A stretch of DNA of 64,000 nucleotides, from contig CAXBDQ010000012.1 of NCBI GenBank assembly GCA_963974675.1, positions 17,658 to 81,657 of the forward strand, given 5' to 3'. Made by a program: the position numbers and the translations under genes. Positions within the stretch are counted from its first letter, which is position 1, and each line of letters starts with the position of its first letter. Below the pieces are notes generated by a model that saw only the letters and a list, made by a program, of their open reading frames with translations, had not been told where the DNA came from and ran no database searches. Shown in pieces: positions 54,447 to 63,297 of this stretch. Origin of the DNA: Porticoccus sp963974675. Lineage in GTDB: Bacteria; Pseudomonadota; Gammaproteobacteria; Pseudomonadales; Porticoccaceae.

Positions 54447-55007
54447 TTAATGTTCCTCGACATGATTGACAGAGAGGAAGGCAATGTCGGACAGCTCTTG
54501 TCCGCACCAGACAAAACTTATAGGCCATAAAGACTGGCTTTTTTGATCATACTCTCGCCAAAGCGCCTTATAACTCACACCCAAAGAGGGATGCTTTTCA
54601 TCAGGAACTAATTCTGCCAGCGGCCACAAGACAAAGGCGTTTTCCAAAATTTCCTGACGGGGCAATACCACACCCTCTAAGTCTCCAACTGCATTGTCAT
54701 AGGTCAGAATATCGATATCCAACGTACGCGCACTAAAGCGAGGACAATCACGACGACGGCCATTGTTATCTTCTAGTGTTTTCAAATATCGTGACAAATC
54801 ACCAACACTCAACTCGGTTTCAATACCGACCACCAAGTTATAAAAGTTATCACCATCAAACCCCACGGCAGCACTTTCGTAGACAGAAGAAATACGCATT
54901 GGCCCAAACTCACCAGCGAGGGCATCTAACCCCGCCGTGATATAGCGTTGTTGCGATATATTGCTACCCAGACTGAGTAACACTCTGGCTCGTGTAATAT
55001 CGCCCAT
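54447..55007 (-). CDS. folK: HPPK (2-amino-4-hydroxy-6-hydroxymethyldihydropteridine diphosphokinase)
   Basis: Transfers diphosphate from ATP to 6-hydroxymethyl-dihydropterin in folate synthesis. The 186-residue protein shows VLLSLGSNI at the start, SSVYESAAVG, FYNLVVGIET and the signature RFSARTLDIDIL with metal-binding Asp residues. The first base overlaps the stop of folB (TAATG). An FMN dehydrogenase follows on the same strand. Confidence 0.94.
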   Translation of the reverse strand: MGDITRARVLLSLGSNISQQRYITAGLDALAGEFGPMRISSVYESAAVGFDGDNFYNLVVGIETELSVGDLSRYLKTLEDNNGRRRDCPRFSARTLDIDILTYDNAVGDLEGVVLPRQEILENAFVLWPLAELVPDEKHPSLGVSYKALWREYDQKSQSLWPISFVWCGQELSDIAFLSVNHVEEH

Positions 55008-55363
55008 TAGCTACGAGTCCCCCGTTCAATAATGACACCCACATCACGGGCTCCGCGAACAGCACCAGGCTTACCAATACGCAACCGCAACCAAGGAACA
55101 TTAAATTCTTGGCGAATAATCTCTGCCACTTGCTCCGCCATGGTTTCCACTAAGAGAAACTCACTGCCACCAATAAAATCTATTATTCGCTTTGACACCG
55201 CTTTGTAATTGAGGGCGAACTGAATATCATCAGTTTCAGCTGCTTGGCGAATATCTGTGCCCATTTCTAGATCCAAACTAATGATCTGCCGAACCTGACG
55301 CTCCCAATCATAGATGCCAATAATGGTCTCAATCTTAAGATCATTGATATAAACGATATCCAT
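55007..55363 (-). CDS. folB: Dihydroneopterin aldolase
   Basis: Cleaves dihydroneopterin to 6-hydroxymethyl-dihydropterin and glycolaldehyde. The 118-residue protein starts MDIVYINDLKIETIIGIYDWE and has FLLVETMAEQVAEII and LRIGKPGAVRGARDVGVIIERG, the standard FolB pattern. It overlaps folK by one base and follows tsaD by 7 bases, so tsaD-folB-folK is one operon, usual in this group. Confidence 0.96.
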   Translation of the reverse strand: MDIVYINDLKIETIIGIYDWERQVRQIISLDLEMGTDIRQAAETDDIQFALNYKAVSKRIIDFIGGSEFLLVETMAEQVAEIIRQEFNVPWLRLRIGKPGAVRGARDVGVIIERGTRS

Positions 55364-55370
55364 AAACCCG

Positions 55371-56408
55371 TTATCTCTCGCCTAAAGGCAGTAATGTATC
55401 CATGGGCCAACGTGGCATTGCCGTAATGGAGAGTCCATCATGCTGTCCAGCTAACAAGCGCTGACAACCCGCATAGGCAATCATTGCGCCGTTATCGGTA
55501 CAGAATTCATGGCGAGCGTAGAAAACCTCCCCCTGAACCTTACGCAAACTCTCTGAGAGCCGCTCTCTCAGTCTCGTATTGGCGGATACACCACCCGCTA
55601 TAATTAATCGCGTTAAACCCGTCTGTTCAAGTGCACGACGACATTTAATCGCCAATGTATCGACCACCGCTTCCTGAAAAGCACAGGCGATATCCGCCAT
55701 AGTCTGGTCATCGGGCAAAACGTCTTCTCCACGATGTTTAGCAATGGTATTCAGGGTAAAGGTTTTCAACCCGGAAAAACTAAAGTCGAGACCGGGGCGA
55801 TCCGTCATAGGCCTTGGAAATTTAAATCGACCAACATCACCTAACGCTGCAAGCTTTGCTATCTCAGGGCCACCCGGGTAATCCAAATCAAGCATTTTGG
55901 CCGCTTTATCAAAGGCTTCACCGGCCGCATCATCAAGAGATTCACCCAGAATACGGTACTGCCCAATGTTAGTGACTTCGACTAACTGGGTATGCCCACC
56001 CGAAACGAGTAACGCCACAAAAGGAAAGGCTGGCGGATTGTCCTCTAACATAGGGGCCAGCAAATGACCCTCCATATGATGGACACCGACTGCAGGCACC
56101 TGCCAGGCATAAGCCAGAGCGCGGCCGACACTTGCCCCCACCATCAGCGCACCAATAAGTCCCGGCCCCGAAGTATAGGCAATACCCGTGACATCACTGG
56201 CGGAACAATGGGCATCTGCCAAGACCTGGCGGATCAATGGTAATAGCTTGCGCACATGGTCTCGCGATGCCAGTTCTGGCACCACTCCACCGTATTCGGC
56301 ATGGACTGCTACCTGACTAAACAGTGTATGAGCAAGCAGCCCCTGTTCACTGTCGTAAACAGCAACACCCGTCTCATCACACGAAGTTTCTATACCCAGT
56401 ACGCGCAT
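55371..56408 (-). CDS. tsaD: tRNA N6-threonylcarbamoyl-adenosine synthase subunit TsaD
   Basis: With TsaB, TsaC and TsaE makes t6A37 in ANN-reading tRNAs, which include the tRNA-Ile(CAU) at 61678. The 345-residue ASKHA protein begins MRVLGIETSCDETG; metal ligands His111 and His115 lie in HHMEGH, and SGGHTQL, GEAFDKAAKMLDLDYPGGP and GGVSANTRLRE are present. It is divergent from rpsU across a 275-base region, a conserved pairing. Confidence 0.97.
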   Translation of the reverse strand: MRVLGIETSCDETGVAVYDSEQGLLAHTLFSQVAVHAEYGGVVPELASRDHVRKLLPLIRQVLADAHCSASDVTGIAYTSGPGLIGALMVGASVGRALAYAWQVPAVGVHHMEGHLLAPMLEDNPPAFPFVALLVSGGHTQLVEVTNIGQYRILGESLDDAAGEAFDKAAKMLDLDYPGGPEIAKLAALGDVGRFKFPRPMTDRPGLDFSFSGLKTFTLNTIAKHRGEDVLPDDQTMADIACAFQEAVVDTLAIKCRRALEQTGLTRLIIAGGVSANTRLRERLSESLRKVQGEVFYARHEFCTDNGAMIAYAGCQRLLAGQHDGLSITAMPRWPMDTLLPLGER

Positions 56409-56536
56409 TAGTTAGGACCGACGACCTTATTAAAACAAGATTAAATTAAAGAAAGCAGGAAATCATACGCCAAAACCGCCGCAAATTCATGTGCTTAGCG
56501 TTACTCAAAAGCCCCCAACGGACACCCACAAAATCT

Positions 56537-56565
56537 TTGCAACTGGCACAGGATATGTATAGAAT
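56537..56565 (+). promoter_or_regulatory. Sigma-70 promoter of rpsU
   Basis: A -35 TTGCAA and -10 TAGAAT are separated by 17 bases, 118 bases before the rpsU start. It lies in the tsaD/rpsU divergent region. Confidence 0.6.
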
Positions 56566-56683
56566 ACGCGCCCTTGCAGGAGTACAGGGTAACTCTTTCT
56601 AAGCATTACTTAGAAAAGGTACTTCTTGAAAGACAAGAAACTCGGTACTAAACAATTAATAAAATATACAGGATAGAGGATAC

Positions 56684-56899
56684 ATGCCTTTCGTTCGTAT
56701 TAAAGAAAATGAGCCTTTTGATGTGGCTCTGCGTCGTTTCAAGCGTTCTTGTGAAAAAGCTGGTGTACTGGCAGAAGTTCGTCGCCGTGAGTTTTACGAG
56801 AAACCCACTTGGGAACGTAAGCGCAAAGCTGCTGCTGCCGTGAAACGTCATGCTAAGAAGCAGTCTCGCGAAAACCGCAAGTTCGAGCGCCTGTACTAA
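56684..56899 (+). CDS. rpsU: 30S ribosomal protein S21
   Basis: A 71-residue basic protein with PFVRIKENEPFDVALRRFKR at the start and a Lys/Arg-rich end, identical in layout to gammaproteobacterial S21. First gene of the rpsU-(yqeY)-dnaG-rpoD macromolecular synthesis region. A terminator directly follows, so read-through or separate promoters are needed for yqeY and dnaG. Confidence 0.98.
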   Translation: MPFVRIKENEPFDVALRRFKRSCEKAGVLAEVRRREFYEKPTWERKRKAAAAVKRHAKKQSRENRKFERLY

Positions 56900-56937
56900 G
56901 CTTTTACTGACTTTCTAAGTCAAAATATCTATTCTTT

Positions 56938-56962
56938 AAGCGCCGCAATGTCGGCGCTTTTT
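56938..56962 (+). terminator. Rho-independent terminator after rpsU
   Basis: Arms AAGCGCCG and CGGCGCTT around a six-base loop, followed by five T. In E. coli a terminator or attenuator also lies between rpsU and dnaG, which helps keep primase low. Confidence 0.88.
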
Positions 56963-57011
56963 GCGTTTGAAAAAATCTTAGCTTGAAGCAAGCAATGTGA
57001 GGGAGTGCAAC

Positions 57012-57461
57012 ATGAGCAAAACACTGAAAAACCAAATCACCGAAGCCATGAAAGATGCCATGCGAGCCAAAGCCAAAGTGAGACTAGGCACTATTCGTCT
57101 CATTCAAGCTGATATCAAACGTATAGAAGTAGATGAACGCATCGAAGTTGATGATGCACGCGTCTTGGCCATACTCGACAAAATGGTTAAACAGCGCCGT
57201 GACTCCATCAGCCAGTTTGAGAGCGCGGGTCGCCAAGAGCTCGCCGATGTAGAGCAGGCAGAAATCGAAGTGATTCAGGAGTTTTTGCCAGAAGCACTGA
57301 GTAATGATGAGCTTGCGTCAATGATCGATGCGGCCATTGCAGCCACAGGCGCTGAAGCGATGAAGGATATGGGCAAAGTGATGGGTATAATCAAACCCAA
57401 AATCCAAGGCCGTGCCGATGTCGGTGCTGTAAGCGGAATAATTAAAAGCAAGTTGAGCTAA
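57012..57461 (+). CDS. yqeY: GatB/YqeY domain protein
   Basis: A 149-residue protein of the YqeY family. The segments LRTAI-like (here RLGTIRLIQADIKRIEVDE), MVKQRRDSISQFESAGRQEL and the C-terminal MGKVMGIIKPKIQGRADVG are family hallmarks. Related to the tRNA-binding tail of GatB; the role may be linked to tRNA-dependent amidation but is not proven. I use the ATG at 57012, which has a GAGGGAG ribosome site; the GTG at 56997 precedes that site. Commonly found between rpsU and dnaG. Confidence 0.93.
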   Translation: MSKTLKNQITEAMKDAMRAKAKVRLGTIRLIQADIKRIEVDERIEVDDARVLAILDKMVKQRRDSISQFESAGRQELADVEQAEIEVIQEFLPEALSNDELASMIDAAIAATGAEAMKDMGKVMGIIKPKIQGRADVGAVSGIIKSKLS

Positions 57462-57708
57462 TTGCCCCAGCTAAATTTATACCACTCAAACTAATTTTAG
57501 TCACACCACTCACAGCAAAAAACCGGCTAGTATTAAGTTGTGTGTTGGTGTTAAACGGCTTATGGTTATTACAATCAGCTTGTCGGCCTCAAATGCACAG
57601 CGCCCTAGTATTTGAAACCGCCCAAAAAAGCATCAACACTAAACATCAATACCAGCACCAATTAATAGTATCGAAGCAACCGACAAACAGCGAAGCCCTA
57701 TTACATAA

Positions 57709-59673
57709 ATGGCCGGAAGAATCCCTCAAAGCTTTATCGACGATGTCCTTGATCGGGTAGATATTGTCGATGTGGTGGGCAGCCGTCTCGACTTGCGAAA
57801 GTCCGGAAAAAATCATTCGGCCTGCTGTCCATTTCACGACGAAAAAACCCCCTCCTTTACCGTCAGCCAGGATAAACAATTCTTCTACTGTTTTGGTTGC
57901 GGCGCGGGCGGCAATGCCATCGGCTTTGTCATTGATTTTGAACGAGTATCATTTCCTGAAGCAGTAGAGACATTAGCAAAACATGTGGGACTGGAAGTCC
58001 CCCGTGAAGCCAACCACAACGATGGCGCCAGCCAATATCGAAAAGCGCTCTATACCATGATGGAGAAAGCGGATCATTTTTACCGCAATAGTCTCCGAAA
58101 TCATTCCAGTGCCCACGAAGCCGTCAACTACTTGAAAGCCCGCACCCTGAACGGTGAAACAGCCCGTCTTTTTGGTATAGGCTTTGCCCCTCCCGGATGG
58201 GACAACCTACTCCAGAGCCTGGGTAAAACGGACGAAGATATTCGACAGCTCAAAGAATCGGGACTTCTCATCGATCGTGAGGAAGAAAATAAGCTCTATG
58301 ACCGCTTCCGCCATCGCATTATGTTTCCCATCCGTGATGTCCGTGGTCGCACCATCGGTTTTGGTGGACGAGTACTCGGTGTCGACAAACCAAAATATCT
58401 CAACTCACCCGAGACCCCCTTGTTTCATAAAGGCCGGGAACTCTACGGCCTTTATGAAGTAAACCGCCAACTTCGCGATATCCAAAACCTTCTTGTGGTA
58501 GAAGGCTACATGGATGTCGCTGCACTGTCTCAACACGGCATTCACAATGTGGTCGCAACACTGGGAACAGCTGCCACAGCTGAACACTTAGACAAGTTGT
58601 TTCGTTACACCTCCGAAGTAGTTTTTTGCTTCGATGGTGATGAAGCGGGACGAAAAGCTGCTCGCCGCGCACTTGAAACCAGCCTCCCCGTCATGCTTGA
58701 TGGCCGCACAGCAAAGTTTCTATTCTTACCCGACGGAGAAGACCCCGACTCCCTCGTTCAAGCGATCGGTAGTGAACAATTTCTTAAATTAATACAATCC
58801 GCCACACCAATTTCAGATTTTTTGTTTGAATCACTATCAAAAGGCATTGATACCGAAGCGCTCGACGGCAAAGCTCGACTAAGCAAGCTTGCGGCACCGA
58901 TGATCAACAGCATGCCAAAAGGGGTATTTAAAACCCTTATGCTCAAAACCCTGTCACAACGTACAGGGCTAGATACAGAAACACTGACTGGATTGATTAA
59001 ACCCATTGAGCCCCCAGCTCCACCCGAATATGACCAAGAACCACCTCTTACTCCCAACCAAGAGGAATATCCGGAATATTACGGAGAAAACCGAACCGCC
59101 CATCATTACGATGACAGCAAACCAAGGCAGCGAAAAACCTACGCACCTAAAAAAATCAGCCTCCAGCAAAAACGGGTGAAAATGCCCCCTACACAGACCC
59201 TTATAGCCCTATTAGCTAACCACCCTGAGCTGGTTAAACTCGTTACTGATCTGGAAACCCTACGTCACTTGGAAATAGAAGGATTAGATCTTCTCGTTCC
59301 CCTGATAGAAGTTATCCGCGAAAACCCCAACTACACACTCAACCATATTCTTGGATACTGGCGAGGAATACACGATATAGACCAGGCCAAACGACTTACA
59401 GAAATTGCCGCCACCGACCTACTCCGCCCTGTAGCCAACAGCAACAGAGACAATGCGAGGGAGTTTCAGGAAATTCTAGACCGGCTAATGCGTCACTCGG
59501 CAACCAACTTGGCTCCGCTGGAGCTTTTTTATTATTTGGCCACGAAAGAAGCCATTGATGACCATGATTTAAAAAACCTTAACTGTGCATGGCTTGAACT
59601 TCCTGAAGACCAGAGAAATTCTGAAACAAAAGCCCTATTTAATCAAATTGTTGGAAAGCCAAGACTTCAATAA
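57709..59673 (+). CDS. dnaG: DNA primase
   Basis: Makes RNA primers at the replication fork. The 654-residue protein has the CHC2 zinc ribbon (Cys40, His43, Cys61, Cys64), the TOPRIM core (VVEGYMDVAAL and FCFDGDEAGRKAA), and a C-terminal helicase-binding domain of about 150 residues. A linker rich in Pro, Glu and Tyr (around residues 425-460) separates the core from that domain and is longer than in E. coli (581 residues total). The 247 bases upstream hold no other gene I would accept. Confidence 0.96.
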   Translation: MAGRIPQSFIDDVLDRVDIVDVVGSRLDLRKSGKNHSACCPFHDEKTPSFTVSQDKQFFYCFGCGAGGNAIGFVIDFERVSFPEAVETLAKHVGLEVPREANHNDGASQYRKALYTMMEKADHFYRNSLRNHSSAHEAVNYLKARTLNGETARLFGIGFAPPGWDNLLQSLGKTDEDIRQLKESGLLIDREEENKLYDRFRHRIMFPIRDVRGRTIGFGGRVLGVDKPKYLNSPETPLFHKGRELYGLYEVNRQLRDIQNLLVVEGYMDVAALSQHGIHNVVATLGTAATAEHLDKLFRYTSEVVFCFDGDEAGRKAARRALETSLPVMLDGRTAKFLFLPDGEDPDSLVQAIGSEQFLKLIQSATPISDFLFESLSKGIDTEALDGKARLSKLAAPMINSMPKGVFKTLMLKTLSQRTGLDTETLTGLIKPIEPPAPPEYDQEPPLTPNQEEYPEYYGENRTAHHYDDSKPRQRKTYAPKKISLQQKRVKMPPTQTLIALLANHPELVKLVTDLETLRHLEIEGLDLLVPLIEVIRENPNYTLNHILGYWRGIHDIDQAKRLTEIAATDLLRPVANSNRDNAREFQEILDRLMRHSATNLAPLELFYYLATKEAIDDHDLKNLNCAWLELPEDQRNSETKALFNQIVGKPRLQ

Positions 59674-59713
59674 TTTAAACTTGTAAACTTACGGGATATT
59701 AATCCACTTAGAT

Positions 59714-59742
59714 AAGACAAAACCGGTTTATTCCAGTATAAT
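59714..59742 (+). promoter_or_regulatory. Sigma-70 promoter of rpoD
   Basis: A perfect -10 TATAAT at 59737-59742 with a -35 AAGACA (four of six match) 17 bases upstream. The -10 is 45 bases before the rpoD ATG. Confidence 0.6.
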
Positions 59743-59787
59743 CGCGCGTTTTATTTCGCCCCTAATTCTAGTCATAGCAGATCGTAT

Positions 59788-61605
59788 ATGAGCGGTAACG
59801 CACAGCAACAATCACGTATCAAAGAATTAATCGCCAGAGGCCGTGAACAGGGATACCTGACCTACGCCGAAGTGAATGACCACCTACCTGAGGATATTTC
59901 TGACCCGGATCAGGTTGAAGACATCATTCAAATGATTAATGACATAGGCATTAGTGTCTTTGAAAATGCGCCTGATGCAGAACAACTTCTAAGCACAACC
60001 GAGTCAACAACTGACGAAATTGCTGCCGCAGAAGCTGCTGCTGCCCTTGCTGCGGTAGAAACAGAACAGCATCGCACCACTGACCCGGTGCGTATGTACA
60101 TGCGTGAAATGGGCTCTGTTGAGCTTCTGACCCGCGAAGGCGAAATTGCCATCGCTAAGCGTATCGAGGAAGGTATTCGTGAGCTAATGGCCGCGATGGC
60201 CGAATGGCCCGCCGTTGTAGACTACATCATCTCCGAATACGACCTTATCGAAACCGACGAGCGCAAACTTGCTGATATTCTTATTGGCTACCTCAATCCT
60301 ATGGAGCATGTGCCATCCGCCCTTGCTCAAGCAGAAGCGGCAAAGAAAGAAGATGGTACTGAAGAGGATGACGATGACGATGACGAGCCTACTGGTCTCG
60401 ATCCCATCGAAGCTAAAGAACGCTTTGACACCCTGCGAGACCTAAACAATAAAGCGAAAAAAGCGCTGGAAAAACATGGACGTGACCATAAAACGACGAA
60501 AAGTGCCTTATTCGAACTCAGCGAGCATTTCAAATACCTGAAACTGGCTCCGCGTAAATTCGAACCTCTCATTGTTCTTGTCCGTGAAGCGCTGGGTATT
60601 GTTCGAGTAGGAGAGCGCAACATCATGAAGCTCACTGTTCGCAAAGCCAAAATGCCTCGTGCCGACTTTATTCGCAGCTTCCCCAGCAATGAGGTTAACG
60701 AAGACTGGATTCCAGAACTCTGTAAAAAAAGCAATCCTTACACTGAGGCGTTAAAGCACCTTGAGCCAGAAATTCAACGCATACAACGTCGCCTGAAACA
60801 TATTTCCAACAAGACCGGATTGAAAGTCAGCGAAATTAAAGACATCAATCGACGCATGTCCATTGGCGAAGCTAAGGCTCGCCGTGCCAAGAAAGAAATG
60901 GTCGAGGCTAACTTGCGTCTAGTTATCTCCATTGCCAAAAAATATACCAACCGCGGGCTGCAATTCCTCGATCTGATTCAGGAAGGTAATATCGGCCTAA
61001 TGAAAGCCGTTGATAAGTTTGAATACCGTCGCGGGTACAAATTCTCTACTTATGCGACTTGGTGGATCCGTCAGGCCATTACCCGCTCTATTGCAGATCA
61101 GGCGCGGACTATTCGTATCCCCGTTCATATGATTGAGACAATCAACAAGCTCAATCGCATATCTCGTCAAATGCTTCAGGAAATTGGCCGCGAACCAACA
61201 CCAGAAGAACTCGGCGAGCGTATGGAAATGCCCGAAGACAAAATTCGCAAAGTACTGAAAATTGCCAAAGAGCCGATCTCTATGGAGACCCCAATTGGTG
61301 ATGATGAAGACTCACACTTGGGCGATTTTATCGAAGACGTTAATATCCAATCACCAGTGGATAGTGCTACGGGTGAAAGCCTCACAGAAGCCACTAGGGA
61401 TGTACTAAACGGCCTCACAGTAAGAGAAGCCAAAGTACTGAGAATGCGCTTCGGTATTGATATGAACACTGACCATACTCTCGAAGAAGTGGGCAAACAG
61501 TTTGATGTGACCCGCGAGCGGATTCGTCAGATTGAAGCTAAAGCCCTACGCAAACTGCGCCACCCTACCCGGTCAGATCATTTGCGTAGCTTCCTAGACG
61601 AGTAA
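59788..61605 (+). CDS. rpoD: RNA polymerase primary sigma factor (sigma-70)
   Basis: A 605-residue housekeeping sigma factor (E. coli 613). Region 1.1 occupies the N-terminus, then region 1.2 (DPVRMYMREMGSVELLTREG), an acidic non-conserved insert (EEDDDDDDEPTG), region 2 (LIQEGNIGLMKAVDKFEYRR, FSTYATWWIRQAITR), region 3 and the region 4 helix-turn-helix (TLEEVGKQFDVTRERIRQIE). It follows dnaG by 114 bases with its own promoter, and tRNA-Ile(CAU) follows it. Confidence 0.98.
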   Translation: MSGNAQQQSRIKELIARGREQGYLTYAEVNDHLPEDISDPDQVEDIIQMINDIGISVFENAPDAEQLLSTTESTTDEIAAAEAAAALAAVETEQHRTTDPVRMYMREMGSVELLTREGEIAIAKRIEEGIRELMAAMAEWPAVVDYIISEYDLIETDERKLADILIGYLNPMEHVPSALAQAEAAKKEDGTEEDDDDDDEPTGLDPIEAKERFDTLRDLNNKAKKALEKHGRDHKTTKSALFELSEHFKYLKLAPRKFEPLIVLVREALGIVRVGERNIMKLTVRKAKMPRADFIRSFPSNEVNEDWIPELCKKSNPYTEALKHLEPEIQRIQRRLKHISNKTGLKVSEIKDINRRMSIGEAKARRAKKEMVEANLRLVISIAKKYTNRGLQFLDLIQEGNIGLMKAVDKFEYRRGYKFSTYATWWIRQAITRSIADQARTIRIPVHMIETINKLNRISRQMLQEIGREPTPEELGERMEMPEDKIRKVLKIAKEPISMETPIGDDEDSHLGDFIEDVNIQSPVDSATGESLTEATRDVLNGLTVREAKVLRMRFGIDMNTDHTLEEVGKQFDVTRERIRQIEAKALRKLRHPTRSDHLRSFLDE

Positions 61606-61677
61606 GAAAAAACAAACAAATGTTTTACCCTTTTTTTGGCTTAGCGCAACAGAGCGATCAATCAAAAAATAAGTTAA

Positions 61678-61754
61678 GGGCCCATAGCTCAGCTGGTTAG
61701 AGCAGTCGACTCATAATCGATTGGTCGAAGGTTCAAGTCCTTCTGGGCCCACCA
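61678..61754 (+). tRNA. ileX: tRNA-Ile (CAU anticodon, lysidine-type tRNA-Ile2)
   Basis: A complete 77-base cloverleaf with encoded CCA. The acceptor arms GGGCCCA and TGGGCCC pair fully; the anticodon loop CTCATAA gives CAU (61712-61714) and the T arm GAAGG/CCTTC encloses TTCAAGT. A CAU anticodon alone could mean Met, but the flanks GACTCATAATCG and TTGGTCG match the ileX type and not elongator Met. E. coli ileX also lies downstream of rpoD. The C34 would be changed to lysidine by TilS so that it reads AUA. Confidence 0.93.
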
Positions 61755-61856
61755 TACAAATCAAGGAGTTAAGAAAATAACACTTCAACCCATTTTCAAA
61801 TGGGACACTTAAGGGGCACTTATGTCACTTATAGAAATATATGAGCTAAACCTCAC

Positions 61857-62966
61857 ATGAAAAGGAATTCATCAAAGAGGGCTATCCTAAAAAATAGGGA
61901 CAACCACCGCTGGCAGAGACGACTCACCTCAAAGGAAAAACGCAAGAAGTTAAATAGAAGGAAAAGCTTCAGACCAACCCATTCAACACATACTCGCATA
62001 CCCAGAGCCTCCATCACCGCCCCACATATTATTGATATTGAAAAAGCAGAGTACAGAGACAAAACCCTTGGGTTTATAGCTGACATAAATAACGCTATTT
62101 TTGTCAGCGGGAAAAAAATAAGAATCCGATTTAATTCGACAAAGCTAGTTGTCGCAACAGCCGGAACATTGCTATTAGCCGAGGTCGATAGGATAGTTAA
62201 AGAAAAAGGTCCTGACTGGATTAAGTGCACTTACCCTAAAAACCAAAAAATAGAGATCGCGCTACAGCAATCAGGGTTTTTTAAAATTATCAACATGCCC
62301 GAAAGACTAGCCCTCAGGAATACAGCCCCGGAAAAAGGCTTCATTCGGTTCATCCCCATATGCTCAGGCACGGAAGTAGATGGAAGCCTAACAAAACCAT
62401 TTTTTGATGAATTTAGGGGTCACCTAAACGCAAGCTGTCAGTCTTTTCTATACGGAGCGATTATTGAAGCAATAGGTAATGTCCACTACCACGCGTATAT
62501 AATGTCTAGAGAAAACTCAACCTGCTGTTTAAATCATACTTGGTGGATGCACACAGGAATAGACCACACAGGAGCTCTATTCATTATGATCTGTGACCTT
62601 GGGGCTGGAATTCCACAAACTATGCCGAAAAAACTTGGGGCACAGTTTATCGGTATATTTAAATCCGTTATAGGCAGTGATAATTTGAATGACGCCAACA
62701 TCATCAAAGTAGCCACAGAGCTTAGTCAAACTCGAACTAAAAAATCTTATCGTGGCAAAGGGTTTAAAAATATGCACGACGCCATAGACATAATAGGCAA
62801 AGGCTCACTGAGAGTTATGAGCAACAAAGGGTGCTATTCTTATAAGCCAAATGGAACAGAATCTACTGTAAATTATAGTAACTCTATAAATGGAACTATG
62901 ATTGTGTGGAGCATTCCAATTAAAGAACTCTCAACATACTCAAGATCAAACAGTTTAGGTTATTGA
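61857..62966 (+). CDS. STAS-like/GHKL ATPase protein of an uncharacterised cassette
   Basis: A 369-residue protein of unknown role. Residues 1-50 are strongly basic (KRNSSKRAILKNR..., many Lys/Arg). Residues 60-150 look like a STAS-type fold (ADINNAIFVSGKKIRIRFNS, TAGTLLLAEVDRI, QSGFFKIINMP). Residues 175-350 carry GHKL ATPase motifs: N-box EAIGNVHYHA (204-213), G1 box DLGAGIP (247-253) and G2 box RGKGFKN (299-305). It starts 103 bases after the tRNA and its ATG overlaps the stop of a 12-codon leader ORF. It resembles anti-sigma kinases fused to their antagonist fold. It could take part in signalling or defence; neither is shown. Confidence 0.8.
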   Translation: MKRNSSKRAILKNRDNHRWQRRLTSKEKRKKLNRRKSFRPTHSTHTRIPRASITAPHIIDIEKAEYRDKTLGFIADINNAIFVSGKKIRIRFNSTKLVVATAGTLLLAEVDRIVKEKGPDWIKCTYPKNQKIEIALQQSGFFKIINMPERLALRNTAPEKGFIRFIPICSGTEVDGSLTKPFFDEFRGHLNASCQSFLYGAIIEAIGNVHYHAYIMSRENSTCCLNHTWWMHTGIDHTGALFIMICDLGAGIPQTMPKKLGAQFIGIFKSVIGSDNLNDANIIKVATELSQTRTKKSYRGKGFKNMHDAIDIIGKGSLRVMSNKGCYSYKPNGTESTVNYSNSINGTMIVWSIPIKELSTYSRSNSLGY

Positions 62967-62968
62967 TT

Positions 62969-63274
62969 ATGGAAACAACCATTAACATCGGCAAAGATTT
63001 TAACGAATTCCCTGGTGCTAGATATGAAGCTGACGGCCCGGGTAGTGGTGAAGAGTTTCGTAAGATCCTTATTGAACACCTACAAGCCCGTCATACGCTT
63101 GTGATCGAGCTAGATGACGCTATTGGATATGGGTCATCTTTTCTAGAAGAGGCTTTTGGGGGGCTTGTTCGTACAGAAGGATTTTCCTCTGAATATTTGC
63201 AGGCAAACGTTACCCTTGTAACCGAACAATACGGGCTAGAAGACACCATTTGGTCTTATATTAACGAAGCATAA
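62969..63274 (+). CDS. STAS-like (DUF4325-type) protein
   Basis: A 101-residue protein. The segment HTLVIELDDAIGYGSSFLEEAFGGLVR is diagnostic of the small STAS-like DUF4325 domain (shown here as LDDAIGYGSSF and EEAFGGLVR for its key part). It starts at the ATG at 62969, two bases after the ATPase stop, with AGG nine bases upstream. DUF4325 proteins commonly pair with ATP-binding proteins of the GHKL type in mobile regions; a partner-switch role is a reasonable inference, but no output has been shown. Confidence 0.85.
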   Translation: METTINIGKDFNEFPGARYEADGPGSGEEFRKILIEHLQARHTLVIELDDAIGYGSSFLEEAFGGLVRTEGFSSEYLQANVTLVTEQYGLEDTIWSYINEA

Positions 63275-63297
63275 CCAATATAGATTATGGCTCCCAT

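Noticed and set aside
57542..57760. 72-residue plus-strand ORF upstream of and overlapping dnaG
   Set aside because: Non-ATG start, no ribosome site, runs into dnaG in another frame and has no recognisable domain.
61678..61754. Elongator tRNA-Met
   Set aside because: The anticodon is CAU, but the anticodon-arm and variable-loop sequence and the place after rpoD match the ileX-type tRNA-Ile2.
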